64,000 nucleotides of DNA, taken from Auanema rhodensis (taxonomy: Eukaryota; Nematoda; Chromadorea; Rhabditida; Rhabditidae). Each line of letters begins with the position of its first letter. Position 1 is the stretch's first letter. Below, piece by piece: positions 50,273-60,900 of the stretch. Location of the stretch: the NCBI GenBank assembly GCA_964057225.1, contig OZ059897.1, positions 7,564,001-7,628,000 on the forward strand, given 5' to 3'. Made by a program: the position numbers and the translations under genes. Below the pieces are notes generated by a model that saw only the letters and a program-made list of their open reading frames with translations, was not told where the DNA came from and made no database searches.

Positions 50273-50367
50273 AATTTTTTACATTCTATCTGTCCCGAAC
50301 ATGTAAAACTTAATTTTCTTACCTTGTTTAAACTTTTATTTATTCCAGAATCTTGAATTTTTCTTCA

Positions 50368-50371
50368 AATA
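50368..50371. repeat. Target-site duplication AATA, left copy
   Basis: AATA precedes the 5' LTR and is repeated at 62681-62684 after the 3' LTR. Joined across the element, the flanks restore the array spacer CTTCAAATATAGATC exactly. Confidence 0.85.
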
Positions 50372-50395
50372 TGTTACATACATATCTCAAAGGAA

Positions 50396-50418
50396 AGCAG
50401 CTGACCATGGCAGCTGCT
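50396..50418 (+). promoter_or_regulatory. Inverted pair of CAGCTG E-boxes in U3
   Basis: AGCAGCTG and CAGCTGCT flank a 7-nt spacer (ACCATGG), forming an 8-bp inverted repeat that holds two CAGCTG cores. CAGCTG is a known bHLH-factor site class, so this may be an enhancer giving tissue-specific expression. The same pair is in the 3' LTR. Confidence 0.45.
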
Positions 50419-50525
50419 ATTATTAAACTAATGCAGATAGTTTTTAAGCAATTCTGAGAATATTCTAGATGCACTTTTTATAAACTTTGTAACAATTTGT
50501 GTAAACTGAGTAGGAGTTGTATGGA

Positions 50526-50554
50526 TATATAAACCTGAGTCCTCAAGACTCAGG
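50526..50554 (+). promoter_or_regulatory. TATA box and adjoining 8-bp hairpin of the Element B promoter
   Basis: TATATAAA is followed without gap by CCTGAGTC-CTCAA-GACTCAGG, a perfect 8-bp inverted repeat with a 5-nt loop. Transcription would be expected to start about 25-30 bp after the TATA box, at or just past the end of the hairpin. Confidence 0.6.
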
Positions 50555-50787
50555 ATCTCATTATCTCATTATCTTACTTTCTCTTTATCTTCTTTATATT
50601 CTCTTTCTTAACTCTAGCTTTAATCTTTGTATAATTATATTATAATGCGAACAATAAACCTTTATATATTTCATCTCTTGTTTCTTATTTCACCTTACAT
50701 TACACACTTATATTTAAAATCATACTCATCGTCTCATAATCTGTTTGGATATCTCAACTTGGAACCATTGAGAATCTAAATGGAACG

Positions 50788-50805
50788 TGGAGGTTCCGCC
50801 GAGAT
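50788..50805 (+). other. Primer-binding site of Element B (tRNA-Gln-like)
   Basis: TGGAGGTTCCGCCGAGAT follows the LTR directly. Its complement ATCTCGGCGGAACCTCCA fits the 3' part of animal tRNA-Gln plus CCA with about one difference from the form I recall. The first 10 bases equal those of the Element A-del PBS, so both families use the same primer tRNA. Confidence 0.65.
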
Positions 50806-51987
50806 CCTTCCTTTTGGACAGGATCTCGTAAAGGAACTCAAGCGCTACCGTCTACATCTCTTATTCAATTAAAAATCTTATCTCTCTCTTAAAGTTAGCT
50901 TATAATATTTTCTTAAAAACTCTAAAACTTTTCTATTAAAAATTATATCCAAAAACTCTTTACAAAAACTCAGTTTTCCATTCATTATATTCTCATAAAT
51001 CATTTTCAATTATTCATAAGAGTACTTATATCATTTATCATTCTCTCTATCCAAAATCCTATATACGAAAATTATTCAAATTCAATAATTAACTTTTCTA
51101 AGAATTATAAGTTTATTTTCACATTTTTGAACAAAAATAGTTGAGTTCTTTATAAAATTAATTTAGAAATAAAAAAGAATATTGCTTCTATACCTCTCAA
51201 TCTTAATCATCTTACCATATTATCTGAATCTTCATCTTATCATACTATCTTAATCATCCTATCATACCATATTTTCATTATTTTCTTTATGTTCGTTTAT
51301 AAAACTATTATTCTTATGCTACTACACTGTATTCTCATAAACCCACCCCTTCCCCCCCCCCCGTAATTTCATAAGCAAGAAATCCCGTGTTAAACACGAC
51401 AGTAAAAATATTTATTAGGCGCAGCGTATCCAAGTTCCGATTACCTTAGCACCTGAAAAAACGAAAAATAATTAAATTAATCAATAAGTTTTAACTCATA
51501 CGCAAAAACCATCCCCCCCTCGTTAAGAATAATGCCAGACACTCAAGAGACTCGAGCGGAGGCCGACACTCAGGATAAGACGTACGCCCCATGAAATAAT
51601 TAGAGAATTTTTGAATTAAAATCTGCCCCACATTGATATAAATAATAAGAGTGGTCTCGCCATCATAGAGTCAGGGAGCAGGATGCAGAAGGCAGCTGAC
51701 ATACCTGTGACTCAGATAGGTTAATGAGGTCTGGGAAAATGAAATGATTGCGAAAATTCTATTTTGTATCCTTGTCCCAAAAGACTGGCGAACTATTAAC
51801 TTTCATTTCATGCCTTTTTCACAATATAGAACTTGTCCCTTCGAAAAGGCACACTAGTTTCAAACCTGTGTTAGACCCGGACGAGCTATATTGGTAAAGA
51901 GATTACTTGCAAGACTAGCTACCTTCATAAGAATCGCGCACACAAACCCAACATTATTCTTTACGTTTTTCTATATATAAAATTATT
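50806..51987 (+). other. Leader (5' UTR) of Element B
   Basis: About 1.2 kb of very AT-rich sequence without a convincing ORF. It contains an 11-C run (51352-51362) after a C-rich stretch and a second run of seven C near 51512. A good 3' splice site, TTTCCTTACAG, ends at 52022 just before the first ATG of the polyprotein, so a spliced mRNA is possible. Confidence 0.6.
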
Positions 51988-54900
51988 TTGGCACACGTTG
52001 GATATAACAAATTTCCTTACAGGATACCAACGATGCTGCTCAATACTGGTCCAAAACCTCCGCTGGACCCTGCTGCCACTTCAAATATTATAAGAAGGAA
52101 AAGACAACCGCCCGCAACATATTCTCCCCCCTCTGCAAAACAAGCGAAGTTAAGCATTAAAACAAAGTCAATGGTAATACATACCCCAAGACATCGCGGC
52201 ATTCAAAAACAATTCACCAATCCCAAATCACATGAAAAAACGAAGAAACAAAAAACAGACATAGTCGAAAGAAACACCTTAGAAAAGAAAATTATCCCAA
52301 ACATTAAACCTATTCCTAAAAACATAGCAAGCAAAGGGAACCCTCAAAACCCCCCAACCAACACCATACCAAATACAATCAACCCAATCAATCCTTTAAT
52401 AGCCACCCCTAGAAGAAGCAATACACCAACCACACAAAAATCACCTACGCCCGCACTTTCTTCAACCACACCCGCAGTAAGCTCATCCCCACCTCTACGA
52501 AACTCACCTTCATCCATTGATCATTCTACATCCGGGCATTCTCTATCTCCGTCTCTTCCATCGCAAACTAATCAAGCAAATACTTTTGTTGCAGAAAACA
52601 AGAGAATTAACCCAAGAATGGACCCAATGGACGAAGGCGCACCACTTACGCAAACCTCGGGAAGGGCACCTGTTCCAACACCTACAATCATCCCTCAACC
52701 AGCAGCGATTCCGTCCGCCATACGCGATATAAAAGCTCCACGCTACGATGGAAAAACACCATTCAACCGCTATCTACTATACCTAGATGAACACTTCAAC
52801 GCTACAAGAACAACTATGCCCGAACGTCTTCAAAGCATACAATTATTGCTAGAAGATGATCGAGCAAGAGAAGCGTACAGAAAACTCACAACCGAAGATA
52901 AGCGACTCGGATGGGACCATGTCAAGAAGCGACTCTCAGAAATGATCACACCGAAAAAACAGAGAGAACGAGCAATGCACCGCCTACATGGCTTGAAACA
53001 ATTACCAACGGAATCGGTACAAAGCTTTGCAACAAGATGTTCTAACGAAGCCTACTCGGCTATGGACATGAACAACGAAAGTGAGCTTAACATGCTCCGA
53101 TCCACCTTCACCTGGGGACTAAGACCCGAAATAAGCGAACACGTTAGCCGTCTAGACCCACCAAACTTTGAGGAAGCTTACGAAATGGCCTTACGAGAAG
53201 AACTCTTTATACAAAATAGACCAACATCGTTTGTCAACAATATAGAGAAGTCGTTCAACAACCTCAACATTCGAGACTCAAAGGACAACAATCAATACCA
53301 GAGAAACGAATCTAAGGATTTCAAAGGAACCAAACCGATGTATAATGGCAATGGCAAACCACACAACCGATATCCGGACAGATACAACAACCAATATCGG
53401 CCTCATCAACACCAATACAGGAACCATAACTCACGATTCTCTCAAAATAAGGGATCAAGACAAAACTACTTCGACAGATCACGGAACAGAAGCCAAGAAA
53501 GACCATACTATCGAAACCGCGATCAAAACTATAGCGGACACAACAACCGGCGACAATCAAATAATCACGAACAATACCCCTCTCAATACAATCGAAGCCA
53601 ATACAACAATTATAGAAGTCGCCCGCGCAGCACCTCCAATGGACCGGAACGGTATAGAGAACGCACACAGAGCCCAGGAGTACGTTTTCAAGTCAACAAC
53701 GTCACAGAAAACGAAGTACCGAACAACAAAAGAAAATCAACACCATTCCTACCCCTCTTTATCACAATTATCGCACTCATTATAAACACATGCAGTGCAG
53801 AAACAACGTACCAGTTATGCACAGGAAACAGAGGAGGAATATATGTCGAGCCGCCATCTCCAACAGCTTGCCGATTCATCGCACCAACTAATAACCATAT
53901 CCAGAAGACTACAGCAGAATTGTTCATCCAAAACCTACAACCAAAAGAATGGGAAGCATGGAAATGTGCAATTGAAACTTACCAACTCTGCATTCACGAC
54001 GTTTTCTTCATCAGAGAAACTAATGTCTCACTAGCAAAAGTTTCACCAACAACACTGCAAGAATGTTCGTCAGCTATTAAAGAAAGAATATTCAACGGTA
54101 CCAACCTTCAAAGAGAAGCACCAGGACTCTATGGAACTCCATTCCCAGAGACAACCATTACTAATGGTATATGGAAACAGGAATGCGAACAACGTACCAG
54201 ATTCATAGCTGAACGAGGACACATGACCAGCCTACAAGACAATACAGTACTCTCAGATATATTCATAAACGACAACGGATGCACCAGTGACAAAGGACAA
54301 TGCCTAACCAACAACGCTCTCATCATATGGACCCCACCATCAGAAAAACATAGTTGCTCGTACACTTCATTAGGCTCTCACGAAGTTTTTATATCAGAAG
54401 ACACCATATTGATTCCCGGAATTCAAAGTGCTTTTATTCTAAACAATAAAACACCGGAAAAAGAAGCCTCCTCATGCTTACAAAAAGAGATATTTACTAC
54501 AAATAGCGGAACTCTAATCTCCTTCAACTCAACCTCAAGCTTAGGACGATCAAGAAGACACGCAATCACGGAATACCCTAAAGGATTCTTGACAGTTCAT
54601 CAATACCCCTCGCTAAGATATTCAGCCAGCAAAACCGGAACTATTCTACTATATACAACCTATATTCAACGGAAAAGACTTGACATCCATTACAATCTCA
54701 ATAACATAACAAATATGTTACCTAAGTATATCGCAATCTTCAAATACCTAGGTATAAATTTTGATGTTATCAAAAATCGTCTTATATGGCACAAATATGA
54801 AGACGTCAACATAGCCATTCTACACGCCCTAGGAGAAGCAGAAATAAGAGAAGCAACAAAAATCGCGATCGATAATCTATCGTATAAGGAACTTACGCAT

Positions 54901-57900
54901 AAACTTAGCAAACGGATCACAATTAAGGATTTTAAGAAGATACTACCAACCAAAACAGGAGACTACTATGAAATCGCGAAAGAAATTGCTTACTCACTTG
55001 CGGAAATACCAACTACGTTAGCTACAGGAGAAACAACACCATCTTTAGAAGAATACTTATATCAACTCATGCCACCAAGAAAACCAAGACTCACCAAGAC
55101 ACGAAACGATTTAGAACTGTACGAACAACTAGCACAAGCAAAAATTATCCTGAACGCAATAAATAATCCGAAAAAGCTACATTCAAAAGAAGAATACGAA
55201 GCAGAAATGAAGAAATGGATCAAATATGAAAAAGAACTGAACTTACCACCATTACAACTGCCAAACTACACAGTTATCTTCGATGGCGACGATATATTCT
55301 ACGGCTTCCGGAAAAGAAATCCTACAAATTATAGCATTACACAAGAGGATAGTGAAAAATTTTATAATCATTATCTACCCCTTATCAGTACTCCCGGAAC
55401 ACGACCTTTTGCAACCACAATTAGAAGCACTTCGACCCCCCTACAAACTACTACTACAACCACTACCACGACCCCTAAGCCTACAACCATAAGGAACGTC
55501 ATCACTTCGACAATCACACCCAAAACACATATATCCACAACAACTAGACCCAAACCAACAATACCCACGTCTTCATCAACTACTACTACTACTACCACTA
55601 CTACTACTACTACTTCTACTACTGCTAGACCCAGATCAACAACAACCACAACACCTACAACAACCACAACTATATTCACCACTCATCGACCAACACAATC
55701 ATTCTCCACCCCCCAATCTACATTCAATATTACTACAAACCCAATCACAATCACCTCAAGCCAGGAATACAATAGGAAAGAATCACTCACCAAGTCACCG
55801 CCTCCAAGAACTACAAAAAGATCTATCACTACCACTCGCAGCACACCTGAAGAAATATCATCACATATTGGTAAGAAAGCTCACGTAGACTACCTTAAAG
55901 CTAAGAACGATATCGTCCAAAAATGGAATGAACATCTTCATCAACAAGAAACGCAATCTCATCTACAATATGCCACTACCAATCTGGAAGATGATATCAT
56001 ACGTACGTTCACAACAAACAGAAACAACATCTGCCACGTACAAAATAAACAACTACTTACCTGGTGGGCTATTCTTCAAATAAATCCTACTATAGGGATG
56101 CGTACAATGCTACGACGACAGGATATATCTGCAAGATTCATAAATGATAAACTAATTTATGTAATGCCATGCACACCAATTCAAATTACAAAAACATACC
56201 GCGATCACAAAGTCAACAGCACGTGTTTTCTGGAAACCCCAGTCGAAACGGAACATCACGGCCAACTGTTCATCCTACCAGGTACAAGAGACCTCACACC
56301 GATGGCACATGCCATACCATGCGGATTCACAATCAAGGATCCCTGGAAAGAAAACGATCAATGGACTAATAATAACCAATCAATAAATGTAACATCACCA
56401 GCATACATCGACGAGTTAGGATCAATCAACCTAGAACATATCAAGTTTAATGGAAGCAACATTTTCAACAATCTAACAGAATCAACGTTTCCTATGGCAC
56501 TAGCAATATCATATGGATCCAGCTTAGCAACGCTACAAGCTACTTTACCAGGAAGAATAAAACCTATAATCAAACAAAGATTAATTCCTAACATGAACCC
56601 TGTTACCCTAACAGCAGGAGCAGCCAGCAGCTTACTACTCAGCTACGAACATACAAAAGAAGCTATAACCTGGAAAATGTTTGACTTTCTGTCACCAATA
56701 TGGGAAAAGATTCAAACCTGGACACTACGCGTACTTGCTATCATTGGATCAATCATCATAACAATTGGCATAATCACACTCGCCACCTGGATAATAAAAA
56801 TATACGCATGTAGTTCAAGGATACCCATCAACAATGTCAAATGGGAAGCAGAATACTTACAACCACTATCAACTGAAGACACAAGAACAGAAACATCTCA
56901 TCCTTCTCCGTCCGCTCCATACGTCGACAACCATCACAACAGCTGTCAACTCACATTGTATGATCCTTCAGCACCAATTCCTGAACACATTTATGAAGCT
57001 TATTTCCCTACAAGCATGAAGAAAGAAAACATAAACTACATAGGAGGATCACAATTACCGTTTGTCCCGATTTCAATCCACAATCACATCTTTAAGGCAC
57101 TATGGGACACGGGAGCATCAGCATCATACATGCGAGAATCCACCTTCAAACAACTGCCCGCTGCAACGATGGTACTAAAACAAACAACAGCGATAGTCGC
57201 GAATAAATCTAAATTCTCATTTATGGGATACACAAGGATCCTCATAACAATAGGAACAACAGAAACAGAACACAAATTTTATGTAGCAGAAGATAACTAC
57301 TGTCCAGCACCAGTGTTACTTGGAATAGACTTCATGGAAGCATTACATCAACAAGGAATTTACACCTCACTTCGACCGCTGGATAAAACAATTGTTATCG
57401 GCACAACACATGTTCCACTAGCACGAGAAACATCTCCGTGGGAACACCAGACCACGAAAGCATATGTGGTTAGCTTAGAAAACAAAACGCTAAGACCAGG
57501 AGAAACAAGAACGCTCACGCTAGAAGTACACGATCCAGAAAGCTATGAACAGGCGTTTCTAGATTGTAAGAAACCAGGCAACAAACTCTCTTTCACGCCT
57601 ACTATATTTACGCCAACTGGATACGGAGTACAAATTTACGCGACGAACATATGCAAACAGCCACTCGAAATTCAAATGAATCAAGAAATAGGGATAGCAG
57701 AAGCGATACCAAAGGACAACCAAGAAAAATACGAAGGACAATACATACCTCCAGAAGCTCGATGGGAAGAACAACTGCCATATTTCCCAGACAATTTCAT
57801 CAATGAGCTTGACCTTTCAGAAGCCTGCTTCTCACAAATCGAACAACAGCAACTGAAAGAAATAATTTTACTACATAAACAAGCGTTTCTCAACGAAGAT

Positions 57901-60900
57901 AGAAATATCGGACTCTTCCTAGGACCAATTGAACACTCCATTCCAATCATGCCAGGAAAAACACCATCATTCAAAATTACTTATCGTATACCACTCTCCC
58001 AACAAGAAGAAGTGGAGAAACAAATAGAAGAAATGCTACAACAAAGAATCATTGAACCATCAAACTCAATGACAACTAGTCCAGTAATTTTGGTGAAGAA
58101 GAAAGACAAAACTTACAGATTTGTAACGGACTTTCGAGCTTTGAATGCAATCACTCAGAAACAAGTATATGTTATATCAAACATACAGGACATCCTAGAT
58201 TTGGCCGCTGGAGCAAGGATCTTCAGCAACTTTGATTTAGTATCTGGATTTTTCCAAATACCTCTTAAGAAAGAAGATCGTCATCTTACAGCTTTCACAA
58301 CAACAAGTGGAACTTATCAATATTGTCGAATGCCGATGGGATTATGTGGATCACCCCATACTTTTCAAAACGCAGTACGATACCTGCAATCAATGGTTAA
58401 ATGCAAGCTATTCGTATATCTAGATGATTTACTGTTAATCTCTGAATCTACGACAGCACATTTAAAAGATATTGAAGAAGTTTTGGAAGCAGTAACTCAA
58501 ATAGGATTCAAAATAAAACTGAAGAAATGCGCATTCGCAAGAAAGGAAGTAAAATTTCTAGGATACATAGTTGGACAAGAAGGAATTAAACCGGACCCAC
58601 ATAAAATTAAGGCAATACAAGATTATCCCCAACCAAAATCAACAACAGGAGTAAGAGCTTTCATGGGAGTAGTAAACTACTTCAGAAGGTTCATAAAGAA
58701 CGCTGCAGGAATAGCAACACCACTCTACAACCTCACTCGGAAAGACACTCCATTCAAATGGACAGAAGAAGAAGAAATTGCTTTTAATACTTTGAAGAAA
58801 ACATTGACTCAAGCACCTGTGTTACAAGCACCAATCCCGAAGCGACCATATGTTATTGAAAGTGATGGAAGTATGATAGCAGTTGGCGCTGTACTACTTC
58901 AAGCGAAAGACGATCAAGAACCATTACATCCAATAGCTTTTGCTAGTCGGAAACTCAACAAAGCTGAAAGGAATTATCCACCAATAGAAGTAGAAGCATT
59001 AGCTCTTACATTCGCCGTCAAACAATTTCGCACCTACATACTAGGAACAGCAACCAAAATTATCACGGACCATAGACCACTCACTAGTTTAATGACTAGA
59101 AAGGATTTAATAGGTCGTTTAGCAAAATTTCAAATTGTTTTACAAGAATACGATATTGAAATTATCTACAGACCAGGAAAATTAAACAGTGTATGTGACG
59201 CATTATCACGATATTTTGAAGATGAAATCAACGAAGCAAAACCACCAGCAAAGAAGAAAAACGAAAGAAAAACGACGGAAGATACTATTCATCAGATAAA
59301 CACCTTCACGATAGCAGATATTCGATCAGTTCAGAATCAATCAAATTGGATAAAAGAAACTATGGATAAAATAAAGAACAATACAGCTGGACGACAACTG
59401 ACGGACAGATATATTGTGTACAACGATGTACTATACTCAAAACCAAAAAGAAGCCTACAAGTACCACGAACAATTTTACCACGAGAAGAACACATAATTA
59501 ATCCAATTATGAAGAAATTTCATGAAGATCCGACACTCGGAGCTCATCTAGGAATAAACAAAACAATGGACTCAATATCAAGACGATTTACATGGACTGG
59601 AATGCAAGAAGACATTACAAACTACATCAACAGATGTCTTGCTTGTGCAAAAAGAAAGAACAATCCTCACGAAGCAACGGTGGAACCAATGAAAAATTTT
59701 CCAACATCAACAAAACCATGGCAAAGAGTACACATGGATATACTCGGACCATTACCTAGGACAGAACAAGAAAACAGATATGTTCTTTCAATTCAAGATT
59801 CTTTTTCAAAATGGATAATCGCAATTCCGCTAATCAGACAAACATCAGAAGAAATTATATCAGCTATCGAAAAATACCTCTTCTATGTTTTTGGACCACC
59901 TGTCACTATCATCACAGACAATGGATCTAATTTTATTTCAAACGATTTCACCACTATGTGCAGTAATTTTGGAACTACACACCACACTACTATGCCGTAT
60001 TACAAAAACGCTAACGGACAAGTAGAAAGATTACATCGGACGATCGAAGAAGCATTAACAGCCTACGTTAATGACGAACAAAACGATTGGGATAAGATAC
60101 TTCCGAAGATTATTTTTACACTCAACAGATTACCAAACGCCACCACTAAAACATCACCATACGAATGTTTGTTTGGACAAGTAGCACGTCTACCCATTGA
60201 CAAAAACTTGGAAACACCGGAAGAACAAAATACCACGGATCAGCTCAAAAACTTAAGAGATATTCAAGAAAAAGTCAAGGAAAAGATTGCCACCAATGAA
60301 GAAAGAATGAAGCAGAAATACGATCAAGCACATAGGACAAAAGAAAGAATATTAGATATAGGAGATCGAGTATTTGTACAAAGAGCGAACCCAAGCAACA
60401 AATTACAAATACGAAGAGATGGACCTTACCGGATAGTGACAATTGAAGGAAACAACATCAGCATAACGGACCAAGATGGAAATATTATAAAAGCTCACAA
60501 AAATAACATACGTTATTTTCCACCAGACGATAATCTTATATCAACAAGAAATAATGAAGAAGAGGAAGAAGAGGACCAAGACATAGCAAACGAAGAAGAA
60601 GAAGAAGAAGAAGCAAGTTGGAATAATCTGGATGAATGGGAACAAACCAATAATACGGAAAATAACAACAACTGTTACCCAACAGGCAGTCCAGATACTC
60701 TCGCGCAACTGTTACCTATCACAGGGAATAACAGAGGAGTAAACGAAGAAGAAATTGAACATAACTCAGAAACACCTGACGACCTTGCTACAGCAAGAAG
60801 AATAACAAATTCTAATATACAATTAGAAGATGAATCAACAACAATCGACAGAATTCAAGAGGACCTCAGACAGCTGACACCTTTCTCTCAAGAAGAAGGT

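Larger units (their letters stand above)
46563..50371 (+). repeat. Tandem tRNA-Lys(UUU) satellite, block 2 (15 units)
   Basis: The array continues in the same orientation and unit size as block 1. tRNA 5' ends are at 46577, 46836, 47095, 47354, 47613, 47872, 48131, 48390, 48648, 48907, 49166, 49425, 49683, 49942 and 50200. Three units are 258 bp because of one T fewer after the tRNA. The last unit is interrupted by Element B at 50371. Units with the GTTAGGAGGATGTG flank are more frequent here than in block 1. Confidence 0.95.
50372..50787 (+). repeat. 5' LTR of Element B (416 bp)
   Basis: It runs TGTTAC...GGAACG. A TATA box TATATAAA is at 50526-50533, followed by a perfect 8-bp hairpin at 50534-50554. 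The poly(A) signal AATAAA is at 50653-50658. This places U3 at about 50372-50555, then R and U5. An inverted pair of CAGCTG E-boxes lies at 50396-50418. The 3' end is CG rather than CA. Confidence 0.93.

Noticed and set aside
53345..53785. 146-codon frame overlapping the nucleocapsid and signal region of Element B in another frame
   Set aside because: It follows from low-complexity Asn/Gln codons read in a shifted frame; there is no parallel frame in Element A.
55371..55682. Minus-strand open frame rich in Val opposite the Thr-rich tract
   Set aside because: It is only the complement of ACT/ACA repeats in the polyprotein and has no independent features.
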